NCBI RefSeq assembly: GCF_003073375.1
Contig: NZ_CP029002.1
Span: 1,784,001-1,848,000 of the forward strand
Direction of reading: 5' to 3'
DNA: 64,000 nt
Source: Lysinibacillus sp. 2017
GTDB taxonomy: Bacteria > Bacillota > Bacilli > Bacillales_A > Planococcaceae
The notes below the pieces were generated by a model, which was given only the letters and a program-made list of their open reading frames with translations, searched no databases and was not told where the DNA came from. The position numbers and the translations under genes were made by a program. Below, piece after piece: positions 45,903 through 54,115 of the stretch; position 1 is the first letter of the stretch, and every line of letters begins with the position of its first letter.

Positions 45903-45941
45903 AAAGGTTGTCATGCCGGCAAACGGGAGACAACCTTTTAT
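45903..45941 (+). terminator. Attenuating hairpin between binding protein and permease
   Basis: AAAGGTTGTC pairs perfectly with GACAACCTTT and is followed by TATTATTA. Weak terminators at this place in ABC operons commonly lower expression of the membrane genes. Confidence 0.6.
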
Positions 45942-46002
45942 TATTAATAATAACGATTTAAGAGTAATAGATTATAGGAACAAAGATTTGGAGGACAAGA
46001 CA

Positions 46003-46749
46003 ATGGCATTTTTAGAATCAACATGGAACTTGTTTACGAACAACTGGGAAGTGTTCCTGCGAGGAGCTTGGACTGCACTTCTTCTAGCGATTATCGGAAC
46101 AATTTGTGGTACATTAATCGGATTTTTCATCGGAATTATGCATACGGTTCCGAAACGCAAAAAATCATTTAAAACGGTTGTGTTAAAAGTATTTAATTTC
46201 CTTTTAACGGCATATGTGGAAATTTTCAGAGGCACACCGATGATGGTTCAAGCGATGGTGGTATTCTACGGATTAGTATACTTAGGCATTGATATTGACC
46301 GTTTCGTAGCAGCATCACTAGTTATTAGTTTAAATACAGGTGCTTATATGGCGGAATATGTACGTGGTGGGATTGTTTCAATTGATAAGGGACAGTTCGA
46401 AGCAGCTCAAGCAATTGGTATGAATCACTTGCAAACAATGATTTATGTCGTGATCCCACAAGTAGCTCGTAATATTTTGCCAGCTACGGGGAACCAATTT
46501 GTCATGAATATTAAAGACTCTTCTGTATTAAGTGTCATTTCAGTCGTAGAGTTATTCTTCACTTCAAACTCCATTGCAGGAAGTAACTATAAATACATTG
46601 AGGCCTTCTTTATCGCAACAGTGCTGTACTTCATTATGACATTCGCTGTAACTCGTTTCCTACTTCTATTTGAGAAGAAAATGGATGGGCCTGAAAGTTT
46701 TAAGGTCGAACTCATTACAGGAAACAAGTTAGAAAAGGACGGTGAATAG
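46003..46749 (+). CDS. Amino-acid ABC transporter permease (lysine)
   Basis: This encodes 248 residues from the ATG at 46003 with GGAGGACA upstream. It is a HisM/GlnP-type permease with about five helices and the EAA loop [26 protein letters not shown] (landmark, residues 120-145), and [10 protein letters not shown] before it. It ends two bases before the ATPase gene. It works with the binding protein upstream and the ATPase downstream. Confidence 0.92.
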   Translation: MAFLESTWNLFTNNWEVFLRGAWTALLLAIIGTICGTLIGFFIGIMHTVPKRKKSFKTVVLKVFNFLLTAYVEIFRGTPMMVQAMVVFYGLVYLGIDIDRFVAASLVISLNTGAYMAEYVRGGIVSIDKGQFEAAQAIGMNHLQTMIYVVIPQVARNILPATGNQFVMNIKDSSVLSVISVVELFFTSNSIAGSNYKYIEAFFIATVLYFIMTFAVTRFLLLFEKKMDGPESFKVELITGNKLEKDGE

Positions 46750-46751
46750 TA

Positions 46752-47486
46752 ATGTCAATCGTAATTGATATTCAACATTTAAACAAAAAATTTGGGGATC
46801 ATGAGGTTTTAAAAGATGTGAACTTCCAAGTGAAAAAAGGGGAAGTAGTGACATTAATCGGATCTTCAGGTTCCGGTAAATCAACGCTATTACGATGCAT
46901 TAATTTATTAGAAACGCCAACTGCTGGAGAAATTATTTACAACGGGGAAAACATTTTAAATGACGCGCACGATATCGAAAACTATCGAACTCATTTGGGT
47001 ATGGTATTCCAACAGTTTAACTTATTCAACAATTTAAACGTGCTTGGTAACTGTACAGTAGGCCAACAAAAAGTGCTAAAACGTTCCAAAGAAGCTGCCG
47101 AACAAAATGCGATGAAATATTTGGAACTGGTTGGCATGGCACAATATAAAAATGCCAAACCTCGACATTTATCAGGTGGTCAAAAACAACGTGTAGCTAT
47201 CGCACGTGCGTTAGCAATGGATCCAGACGTTATGTTATTTGATGAACCTACATCAGCATTAGACCCAGAAATGGTAGGGGAAGTATTAAAAGTAATGCGT
47301 CAATTAGCAGACCAAGGGAACACAATGTTAATCGTAACGCATGAAATGGAATTTGCAAAAGAAGTGTCAGATCGCATCGTCTTCATGGATAAAGGCGTAA
47401 TCGTCGAAGAAGGCCATCCAGATGAAGTACTAGTCCATCCAAAACATGAACGTACAAAAGCATTTTTAAAACGTACATTAAAGTAA
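46752..47486 (+). CDS. Amino-acid ABC transporter ATPase (lysine)
   Basis: This encodes 244 residues, GlnQ/HisP type. Walker [11 protein letters not shown]-loop QQFNLF, signature LSGGQKQR, Walker [13 protein letters not shown] and the switch His in VTHEM are complete. Third gene of the L-box-controlled operon and closed by a terminator. Confidence 0.94.
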   Translation: MSIVIDIQHLNKKFGDHEVLKDVNFQVKKGEVVTLIGSSGSGKSTLLRCINLLETPTAGEIIYNGENILNDAHDIENYRTHLGMVFQQFNLFNNLNVLGNCTVGQQKVLKRSKEAAEQNAMKYLELVGMAQYKNAKPRHLSGGQKQRVAIARALAMDPDVMLFDEPTSALDPEMVGEVLKVMRQLADQGNTMLIVTHEMEFAKEVSDRIVFMDKGVIVEEGHPDEVLVHPKHERTKAFLKRTLK

Positions 47487-47508
47487 AATGAAACGTACTA
47501 GAAAACAA

Positions 47509-47543
47509 AAATAAGCTCGTGCGTCATGCGCGAGCTTATTTTC
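47509..47543. terminator. Bidirectional terminator after the importer operon
   Basis: AAATAAGCTCG-GCG pairs with CGC-CGAGCTTATTT, T-rich on both sides. It overlaps the stop of the 33-residue minus-strand gene. Confidence 0.8.
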
Positions 47544-47637
47544 TTGAGTTCCATTCACTTATTAAGATAAAAATAATAGCAAAAGCAATGGCAATAGCAA
47601 AAAACCACATTGGAACACCGCTCATATTTAATGTCAT
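47536..47637 (-). CDS. 33-residue single-span membrane protein
   Basis: The ATG at 47637 has GAGGTGGAA six bases upstream. The peptide reads MTLNMSGVPMWF, a long hydrophobic helix (FFAIAIAFAIIFILI) and a SEWNSRK end, and stops at 47536 inside a shared terminator. Start site, single helix and terminator support a real gene. It is convergent with the lysine importer. No family is recognised. Confidence 0.6.
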   Translation of the reverse strand: MTLNMSGVPMWFFAIAIAFAIIFILISEWNSRK

Positions 47638-47846
47638 AGATTCCACCTCTTCAATTGAGTTTAACATGCTCGAATCATCGTTTCAAATGGAGTTCGATGA
47701 GAGCATACTAGGCAATTTCATAATAAGAATTGCATAAGATTAGTTGTACGGGATGTCTTTTTCATAACAGAGTCTTTCATATCACGACAAAATCGTATAA
47801 AATAAGAAAGAGTTCATATTAGTTATATTAAAAGTGAGGTAAACAG

Positions 47847-48044
47847 ATGTTACATTTAAAATGGAAAGATGCACCAACGATTCGCACAGTGAAATGTGTA
47901 CATACGAATGCATCAAAATATTTAGTCTCTAATGTTTTAACTGTCGGTAAAGAATACGAAGTAAAAAATGAAACGGAAGAGTTCATCTTTGTAATCGATA
48001 ATACTGGTAATGTTGGCGGATACTACAAAGAGTACTTCGCATAA
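47847..48044 (+). CDS. Small protein of the DUF6501 type
   Basis: This encodes 65 residues, ATG with GTGAGG upstream. It is a probable small beta-barrel: KCVHTNASKYLVSNVLTVGKEYEV, then ETEEFIFVIDNTGNVGGYYKEYF (landmarks). The pattern is conserved in Bacillales as a stand-alone protein of unknown function. Monocistronic, terminator follows. Confidence 0.65.
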   Translation: MLHLKWKDAPTIRTVKCVHTNASKYLVSNVLTVGKEYEVKNETEEFIFVIDNTGNVGGYYKEYFA

Positions 48045-48048
48045 TTTG

Positions 48049-48099
48049 AAATAGCACAGCCTTTGAACATTGTTGTTCAATATAGGCGGTGCTATTTTT
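48049..48099 (+). terminator. Intrinsic terminator after the 65-residue gene
   Basis: AAATAGCAC pairs with GTGCTATTT, extended through GCCT/GGC and GAACA/TGTTC, followed by T residues. Confidence 0.8.
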
Positions 48100-48244
48100 A
48101 ATTTAATTTATAATAAGAAATATATGTGATAATTCATTAAAATTGCGTAGTAGAAAAATCAACTAATATAGAAAAATAATGGTAAAGTTAGTTCTAGAGT
48201 CATCAATAAAATAACATATATAAAAAGGGTAGGGAGAATTTACT

Positions 48245-49066
48245 TTGAATTTCATAGAATCAATAGGCGTAATGGCAGAATATATCCATCTAGCGTTAAA
48301 AAAAGAAGCGGTAGTTGTAATTGTAGATAAAGAAAACGGAATTGTAACTAAATATTTACCCGGTGAAAATCTTGAAATCGGTTATGTAGAAGGGGACAAA
48401 ATAAAAGCAAATGATGCAAACTTACAGGCAGCTTTAAATGGTCGTAATTCAGATATCTATTTAGATGCAAGTGTCTATGGTATGGCGATAAACGCCTATG
48501 CATTCCCAATTAAAGAAAATGGTCGTGTTGTTGGTGCACTAGGCTTTGGTAAACCGTTAGATAAAGAACAAAAGCTTGAAGAATATATTAGTACAGTACG
48601 TGAAATTGTTCTAAAATTACAAGATAAATCACATACTATCGCCTCACATTCTGAAGAATTAGCTGCTACGAGTACGGAAATCCGTATGCAATCTGAAAAA
48701 GCTTTAGAAGATTCTAGAAAAACAAATGAAATTACATCGCTAATTAAAAATATTTCTAGTCAAACCAATCTACTAGGGCTTAATGCTTCCATTGAAGCGG
48801 CTAGAGCAGGTCAACACGGGGCTGGCTTTAATATTGTTGCACAAGAGGTACGTAAGCTGTCACAGCAAACAAGTGATTCGACACATAAAATCGAAACATC
48901 GTTGAATAATGTTAATAAGAACTTAAGTGCGCTTCTTGAAAATATGAATCAAATTTCGGAAGCTTCTAACGAAGAAGCAAAATTAGCACAAGATGTTACA
49001 TCAATTATTGAATCATTAGACGAAGTTTCAATCAAATTATCAACTTTTGTTAAAGAAATGCTATAA
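48245..49066 (+). CDS. Short soluble chemoreceptor (YfmS-like)
   Basis: This encodes 273 residues, TTG start with AGGGAGAA upstream. There is no membrane helix. Residues 1-115 form a small sensor domain resembling the N terminus of B. subtilis YfmS ([19 protein letters not shown] ... [20 protein letters not shown] as landmarks). Residues 120-273 are a shortened signalling hairpin with the tip [33 protein letters not shown]. It should couple to CheW/CheA in the cytoplasm. The ligand is unknown. Confidence 0.83.
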   Translation: MNFIESIGVMAEYIHLALKKEAVVVIVDKENGIVTKYLPGENLEIGYVEGDKIKANDANLQAALNGRNSDIYLDASVYGMAINAYAFPIKENGRVVGALGFGKPLDKEQKLEEYISTVREIVLKLQDKSHTIASHSEELAATSTEIRMQSEKALEDSRKTNEITSLIKNISSQTNLLGLNASIEAARAGQHGAGFNIVAQEVRKLSQQTSDSTHKIETSLNNVNKNLSALLENMNQISEASNEEAKLAQDVTSIIESLDEVSIKLSTFVKEML

Positions 49067-49074
49067 GTAATTTA

Positions 49075-49118
49075 ACACCACCTTTTCCCGATTGCACTAT
49101 GAGAAAGGGTGTTTTTTT
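49075..49118 (+). terminator. Intrinsic terminator after the short chemoreceptor
   Basis: ACACCaCCTTTTC pairs with GAgAAAGGGTGT and ends in seven T residues. Confidence 0.75.
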
Positions 49119-49146
49119 GTGGACTCCCTTAAATTATCCATTAAAA

Positions 49147-49184
49147 AACCTTCAACGTTTCGATAATCCGAAACACTGAAGGTT
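49147..49184 (-). terminator. Intrinsic terminator of the xpaC-telA unit
   Basis: On minus AACCTTCA and TGAAGGTT close a stem with inner GTTTCG/CGAAAC, then six T residues. It lies 17 bases past the telA stop. Confidence 0.8.
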
Positions 49185-49200
49185 TATATGCGATAACTAA

Positions 49201-50310
49201 TTATTGTTCTTTAATGATATATTCAATTTCATGACGTCTTTCATTAGAGGATACTTGAACTCGTAGTGTATCTTCAATATCTTGAAGTAACTTTAATTGT
49301 GTTTGTTTAAATTGGTCTATTTCTGTATGATTCAATGCTTTTTGTTTTGGACCTTTAGCTGAGGCTTCAATCATTTTTCCGTTCTTTCTTAGCAATTCCT
49401 CGGAAGCGTCCATTAAACGTTGCTGTGAGGCCATAGCGCGGCGCTGGTTATTCATACTTAGCAACATTGAGATTTGTGATTGCCATAATGGAATGGTATT
49501 CATAATAGAACTTTGAATTTTTTCGATTAACATTTGATTCGTTTGCTGAATCATGCGAATTTGTGGAGCATATTGAATTGCGACTTCACGCGACACTTCT
49601 AAGTCATACATTCGGCGATCGAGCCATTCTATTTGCATTTTAACATCCTGTAATTCATGACGTTTAAAAGGGTCTTCCTGCTCGATAACTGCCTGTGAAA
49701 TAGCAGGTAAAATAACCTCTTCCATATGCTGCTTTTTAATTTCAAGAGAAGCAATATAAATATTTATATTGTGAAAATACTCCTCATTTAGCTCATACAA
49801 TTCATTTAAAAACTGATAATCGGAAAGCAATCCATTTTGAGTATGTGCTAATTGGATGCTTAAACGGTCAATACGCTTACTCAATTTATTGTAGTGGGTC
49901 ATTACTTCTTGGATAGACTGTTTAGGACGATTGAATAGCTTACTAAAAAAGCCTTTTTCTTGTTCCACTAATGCATCAGGATCAATTTTTTCTAAGTGCT
50001 GCATCAAATCGGATAGCACTTCACCAACTTTTCGAACATCCTTACGTTGAATATAGTTGAGCATTTGTGCCGTGAATTTTTTCAAGGCTTCTTGAGCAGG
50101 TAAACCAAAAGCGAGTACTTGTTCATATTTTGAACTTTGTAATTCACTGGCAAGCTTCATCGATTGTTGCTTGCTCTGTGAACTTAATGACGCGAAAAGC
50201 GGTGCCGTTACACGATTTGCAACGTTCACCGCGAATTGTTCTTTTGAAACTTGGATGTCGACACTTTCATTTGACGTAAAAGCATCAAATGGATTGATTT
50301 TGTTTCCCAT
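49201..50310 (-). CDS. telA: Toxic anion resistance protein (TelA/YaaN family)
   Basis: This encodes 369 residues, ATG with GGCGGTGA upstream, three bases after the xpaC stop. It is all-helical with long coiled coils and no membrane segment. RKDVRKVGEVLSDLMQHLEKIDPDAL, a KGFFSKLFNRPKQSIQEVMTHY loop and an IPLWQSQISMLLSMNNQRRA segment are TelA landmarks. The family was named for tellurite resistance; in Bacillales xpaC-yaaN pairs occur without any tellurite link, and a role in envelope stress is often assumed. The function is unproven. Confidence 0.87.
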   Translation of the reverse strand: MGNKINPFDAFTSNESVDIQVSKEQFAVNVANRVTAPLFASLSSQSKQQSMKLASELQSSKYEQVLAFGLPAQEALKKFTAQMLNYIQRKDVRKVGEVLSDLMQHLEKIDPDALVEQEKGFFSKLFNRPKQSIQEVMTHYNKLSKRIDRLSIQLAHTQNGLLSDYQFLNELYELNEEYFHNINIYIASLEIKKQHMEEVILPAISQAVIEQEDPFKRHELQDVKMQIEWLDRRMYDLEVSREVAIQYAPQIRMIQQTNQMLIEKIQSSIMNTIPLWQSQISMLLSMNNQRRAMASQQRLMDASEELLRKNGKMIEASAKGPKQKALNHTEIDQFKQTQLKLLQDIEDTLRVQVSSNERRHEIEYIIKEQ

Positions 50311-50313
50311 GAC

Positions 50314-50961
50314 TTATTCACCGCCGATTTTTAATCGTTCCTTGCGTTTTTCATTCGACATTTTCGCAAAATCAAGTTCGATCTTTAAATTTTCGATATC
50401 AGATGATAATGCATTTTTTAAGTCTTCTTCCATTGTAACATGAAGCTCTTTTAACGTTTTACGTGTATCTTCTAGTGCCAAATGAATTTCTGTCCCTGTC
50501 ACTTGTTCTTTCGTTAATAATGTATATTTATCTGAAAGTTCGACAGCAGTAGGGAGATGCGCATAGAAGAAATCTTCGACAGCATAAAATTTTTGTGGCG
50601 TCGATTGAACAATATTGATAATGCGCTTAGATAACTTCGACATTTCATTTATTTGTTTAAACGATTTAATCGAACGGACACGTATATATTGTTGGTTTAA
50701 AGAGTTTACGTAGCCTTTCGCTTGTTTTAGCTGCGATTCGATTAAATCGTATTCGCTTTTAGATACCCCTATTTTTTTACATTGCGTTGATTTTTGAATA
50801 GCAAATGTAATTTTGTTACATACATAATAGGCTATTACTGCAAGAGGTAACGATAAAATCGCTGCCAGACCAGGTAGATTTAAAACTGATACGACCAATG
50901 CAGTAAAACCAGCTAATAAGTTAATTAAATGACGTGTTATAAAATTGATAGGACCAAGCAT
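50314..50961 (-). CDS. xpaC: XpaC-family membrane protein
   Basis: This encodes 215 residues from the ATG at 50961 (AAAGGAGGA upstream; a frame back to 51018 has no site). Two close membrane helices at the N terminus (about 5-50) are followed by a helical cytoplasmic part with SEYDLIESQLKQAKGYVNSLN and FYAVEDFFYAHLPTAVELSDKYTLL. This is the XpaC pattern (once called 5-bromo-4-chloroindolyl phosphate hydrolysis protein). It forms an operon with telA. Confidence 0.85.
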   Translation of the reverse strand: MLGPINFITRHLINLLAGFTALVVSVLNLPGLAAILSLPLAVIAYYVCNKITFAIQKSTQCKKIGVSKSEYDLIESQLKQAKGYVNSLNQQYIRVRSIKSFKQINEMSKLSKRIINIVQSTPQKFYAVEDFFYAHLPTAVELSDKYTLLTKEQVTGTEIHLALEDTRKTLKELHVTMEEDLKNALSSDIENLKIELDFAKMSNEKRKERLKIGGE

Positions 50962-51076
50962 TTTCGTTCCTCCTTTACTCGATACTATTTTTACGTTTGA
51001 AATGAAAAAAAGTTTCAAGCATTTTTACTAGTATTGTACAATGTTTTCATTTCAACACAAAGTGAAGTCACTTTTG

Positions 51077-51337
51077 TTAGACAATATTTGTAGTTAATTG
51101 TGAGAAATGTAGCAGCTTTTCCTCCATTGAATATGTTATGTTTTCAAAAGAGGGGAGTGCGTGTATGATTTTTATCATTTCATATAATCCCTTTTCCGTG
51201 CCTTCTAGTGAAATGTGGAGTTGATTGTTACGTTTCTCAATCCATCCTTTTAATCCAAGTTCAAGTGCCTTTGTATAAATATAATGATTAGAGGTAGTAT
51301 CCTCTGAATATAAATGAACTAATAGATTTTTAATCAT
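51077..51337 (-). CDS. Degenerate acylphosphatase-like protein
   Basis: This encodes 86 residues, ATG with AAAGGAGTC upstream. The middle part, ALELGLKGWIEKRNNQLHISLEG, follows the A-x-x-L-G-x-x-G-W-V ... V-x-x-x-x-E-G pattern of acylphosphatases, and the rest fits their beta-alpha-beta-beta-alpha-beta order. The catalytic GxVQGVGFR loop, including the phosphate-binding Arg, is absent. It is probably a non-catalytic relative. It lies between the HemAT-like gene (separated by a terminator) and xpaC (115 bases). Confidence 0.5.
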   Translation of the reverse strand: MIKNLLVHLYSEDTTSNHYIYTKALELGLKGWIEKRNNQLHISLEGTEKGLYEMIKIIHALPSFENITYSMEEKLLHFSQLTTNIV

Positions 51338-51359
51338 TTAAGACTCCTTTCAATGAAAA

Positions 51360-51389
51360 AGAAGCAAAATAATAAATTATTTTGCTTCT
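51360..51389 (-). terminator. Terminator of the HemAT-like gene
   Basis: A perfect 14-bp palindrome (AGAAGCAAAATAAT and complement, two-base centre) is followed on minus by CTTTTTCATT. It lies ten bases past the stop. Confidence 0.75.
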
Positions 51390-51398
51390 GAAAATTTA

Positions 51399-53126
51399 TT
51401 AATGCATAAGACGCTCTTTTTGAATAATAGAAATTAAATCATTAATGTAATAAATAACTTGTTTCGAAGCTTTTTCAATTTCTTGTAAATGCTGTTCAGC
51501 TGTTGCTAAATTACCATCATTAAATGCTTCAACAGCTGCTTTTGCTGAAATATGTACTTGTTCATGATGACGATCAAGCTCAGCATAAGAAGCATGGTTT
51601 CCGAAACGTTCCACCGTTTTTGGTGATGTATACCATTTGCCGAGGCGGCAGTCACGGTGAGAAGAAACATCTGCTGGTGATAATTTTTCTAAACCAAGGA
51701 ACATGTTATAAACACGCCATTTCCATAAAATATGGTCTGATTTCGATAATAGTAAAAGAGAAATACTTGAAAGCTGGACATTGTTATTTGTTGTCACTTC
51801 GTTACGGAAGCGAGTAATTTCTTGACCCAGTTTATGAATATCACGAGATGTATCATTTCCGTATGCACGGATATCTTCTTGTAAATTAGAAATTTGAACC
51901 ATACGTACTGAAATCTCGTCAATCGATGCTGCCTGTTGTTCAGACGCAGCTGCTGTTGTGGTAATGTCCATATTAATACTTTCGATAATTTCAACAATTG
52001 AGTTGAGTAAAGGTAAGGATTCTTTTGCTTCAACAGTTGCATCACGAATAATTGTTGTCGTACCTGTAATTGAAGCTGCTACATTGTTTGAGTAGCTTTT
52101 TAAGGATTGCACATTTGTAGATACTTCACCAAGTGCAGAAACAGTATTTTCTGCAAGCTTACGTACTTCTTGCGCTACGACTGCAAAGCCTTTACCATGC
52201 TCACCAGCACGTGCAGCTTCAATCGATGCATTTAATGCAAGTAAATTCGTTTGATCAGCGATTTGATTAATTAATGTAACAACATTTTCGATATCGTTAA
52301 CATGTTTTTGAAGTTCTGTGAAACCAGCAACGATCTCTGTGAAGGTTTCTTCTGTAGTAAAGATTTCTTGTAGGGCATGTTCGACGGCTTGTTTACCACG
52401 AACTGCATTTTCCACAGATTCGTTCGTCTTTTCCGCAATATTTGTAGAAGAACGAGCGATTTCAGCAATAGATGCAGCTAGTTCTTGAGAAGCAGCGGTA
52501 GAGCCAGCAATATCATCTGACTGTGTATCTAGTCGCTGAATTAAGTCTTTCATATACATGATGTTTGCGTTGGCATCTGTTAAAGAGGTAAGCTCTTCAA
52601 TAACATTTTCAATTAAGCGTTCTGTCATAACTTCAACAAGAAGTTCTTGTTCAATATTTACCGCTGCTGAAACTGATTTCATATAAGAAAAGGCTAAATT
52701 AGGCTTCATGCCGAAATGATGTAAAATTAGCGTTGTAATATAAAAAGAAAATTGGTTGAATACAACGATTAATTTGCCAGGCTCAAATCGTTCCTCACGT
52801 AATGTGTTGAAAAACTTAATTGTCTGATCTACATATTCATCATTACGATCAGCCAAGAAGAATTGCTTTAAATAGCGTTCGATTTGAGCGTCAGAAATAT
52901 TACTTTTTCCAGATGGAGAAATTTCGTTTAAGTATTTATTGAAAATAACATTCATTGTCGGTGTTAATGTAGCAACACGTTCATAAATTGTATGTAAATG
53001 AGTTTGATCTTGATTGTTGAAATTATTGAACTTTAATGTGTTTAAAAATCTTGGAGAAGCAGTCAAATCTGTTCCGCGTTCAAATAGGTCTTGTAATTCT
53101 GCTTTTGGTTTTAATTTTGAAAACAT
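51399..53126 (-). CDS. HemAT-like chemoreceptor, globin-type sensor plus C-terminal CZB domain
   Basis: This encodes 575 residues, no membrane helix, ATG with GGGGGAAA upstream. Residues 20-180 match the sensor-globin fold of B. subtilis HemAT ([10 protein letters not shown], the [14 protein letters not shown] helix, [11 protein letters not shown]). Aligned without gaps in the F-helix region, the heme-ligating His123 of HemAT falls on Leu109. The signalling hairpin tip is at 298-327 ([18 protein letters not shown]). Residues 460-570 are a CZB zinc-binding domain with all four ligands: His465 (DHILWKW), Cys493 (CRLGKWY), His521 and His525 (HEQVH). B. subtilis HemAT (432 residues) has no CZB. 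Confidence 0.8.
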   Translation of the reverse strand: MFSKLKPKAELQDLFERGTDLTASPRFLNTLKFNNFNNQDQTHLHTIYERVATLTPTMNVIFNKYLNEISPSGKSNISDAQIERYLKQFFLADRNDEYVDQTIKFFNTLREERFEPGKLIVVFNQFSFYITTLILHHFGMKPNLAFSYMKSVSAAVNIEQELLVEVMTERLIENVIEELTSLTDANANIMYMKDLIQRLDTQSDDIAGSTAASQELAASIAEIARSSTNIAEKTNESVENAVRGKQAVEHALQEIFTTEETFTEIVAGFTELQKHVNDIENVVTLINQIADQTNLLALNASIEAARAGEHGKGFAVVAQEVRKLAENTVSALGEVSTNVQSLKSYSNNVAASITGTTTIIRDATVEAKESLPLLNSIVEIIESINMDITTTAAASEQQAASIDEISVRMVQISNLQEDIRAYGNDTSRDIHKLGQEITRFRNEVTTNNNVQLSSISLLLLSKSDHILWKWRVYNMFLGLEKLSPADVSSHRDCRLGKWYTSPKTVERFGNHASYAELDRHHEQVHISAKAAVEAFNDGNLATAEQHLQEIEKASKQVIYYINDLISIIQKERLMH

Positions 53127-53241
53127 GAAATTTCCCCCTGATAATTTCTAGATTTACCACTATTTTAACATATGAAAGGTAGCAATAATAGACATTTTAC
53201 CTATAGATGATTAAAATAAGGGTATAGAAAGGATAATGATT

Positions 53242-53532
53242 ATGTTTAAAATCATCTACATGAAGGCAGATTATGAGCCGTGGTGGAAATTTGACGGTTG
53301 GGAAGATCATATTGTTTCCGTACACGAATTTGAAGAAGAAAAGCAATTTCAACTAGCACTCACTGAAATTATGAATGATTTTCGTCAATCATATGCCAAT
53401 GAGGCATGTAAAAACGAATATTATTATGCTTTTTGGTCAGAGGATGAGTGTGAATTTTGTGAAGCTTGCGATGAAGATGCCCAAATTTATCATGGCATTA
53501 TCTTACAGACACCAGATATGGTTTCAAAATGA
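53242..53532 (+). CDS. DUF1033 family protein
   Basis: This encodes 96 residues from the ATG at 53242 (GAAAGGATAA upstream). It has the family pattern YMKADYEPWWKFDGWE near the N terminus and an acidic tail with three or four Cys residues (CKNEYYYAFW, CEFCEACDEDAQIYHG). The CxxC pair could bind metal. The function is unknown. Monocistronic. Confidence 0.75.
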   Translation: MFKIIYMKADYEPWWKFDGWEDHIVSVHEFEEEKQFQLALTEIMNDFRQSYANEACKNEYYYAFWSEDECEFCEACDEDAQIYHGIILQTPDMVSK

Positions 53533-53568
53533 TTTGATAGGAAATTTTAACAATTTTCGAAATATAAA

Positions 53569-53597
53569 TTGACAGCTTTAAATTTCCTATATATACT
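53569..53597 (+). promoter_or_regulatory. Strong sigma-A promoter of cspB
   Basis: TTGACA (53569-53574), 17 bases, TATACT (53592-53597): nearly consensus. The start should fall near 53604, leaving a leader of about 86 nt, typical of cold-shock mRNAs whose 5' region controls translation. Confidence 0.75.
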
Positions 53598-53689
53598 TAT
53601 ATTTAACAATTATATTGCATTACCGTAAAACAATGTTTACATTAAGTAATGATTAATTGTTCACTTTTATTTTTTGGAGGTTTTCTTAA

Positions 53690-53890
53690 ATGAAACAAGG
53701 TACAGTAAAATGGTTTAACTCAGAAAAAGGTTTCGGTTTTATCGAAGTTGAAGGCGGTAACGATGTATTCGTTCACTTCTCAGCTATCCAAGGTGACGGT
53801 TTCAAAACTTTAGACGAAGGTCAAAAAGTTGAATTTGAAGTTGAAGATGGTAACCGTGGACCACAAGCTACTAACGTAACTAAACTTTAA
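53690..53890 (+). CDS. cspB: Cold-shock protein
   Basis: This encodes 66 residues, ATG with GGAGG upstream. A complete [23 protein letters not shown] carries RNP1 (KGFGFI), and DVFVHFSAI carries RNP2. It is an RNA chaperone that melts secondary structure. Strong promoter, long leader and strong terminator indicate high expression. The symbol is by similarity; several csp genes usually occur per genome. Confidence 0.95.
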   Translation: MKQGTVKWFNSEKGFGFIEVEGGNDVFVHFSAIQGDGFKTLDEGQKVEFEVEDGNRGPQATNVTKL

Positions 53891-53905
53891 TCCATACTAA
53901 TTCAG

Positions 53906-53941
53906 AGACACGTAAGTTTTTAAAACTTACGTGTCTTTTTT
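53906..53941 (+). terminator. Intrinsic terminator after cspB
   Basis: AGACACGTAAGTTTT pairs with its complement over 15 bp and is followed by a T run. Confidence 0.9.
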
Positions 53942-54060
53942 GTCGTTAATGCATTTCCTCTTTCTAGACGACGATTACTTGAATTTGTCAAAGGGGGTAG
54001 TATATTGACCATTTGCTTCAATTGTCCAACCATCAAATGTTGTTCTAATCAAACAGCAAT

Positions 54061-54103
54061 AAAAAAACCTCTTAATCCCAACTAGGGGACTAAGAGGTTT
54101 TGA
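54061..54103 (-). terminator. Intrinsic terminator of the ABC-F gene
   Basis: On minus AAACCTCTTAGTCCC and GGGATTAAGAGGTTT pair, followed by a T run; 13 bases past the stop. Confidence 0.85.
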
Positions 54104-54115
54104 ATTTAGAAAAAA

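Noticed and set aside
53236-53532. Overlapping 65-codon frame at 53375 within the DUF1033 gene
   Set aside because: Shadow of the DUF1033 frame with no ribosome site.
54001-54081. 26-codon Cys-containing frame after AAAGGGGG (TTG at 54007 region)
   Set aside because: It ends inside the terminator of the ABC-F gene, and composition past the first codons reflects the terminator stem.
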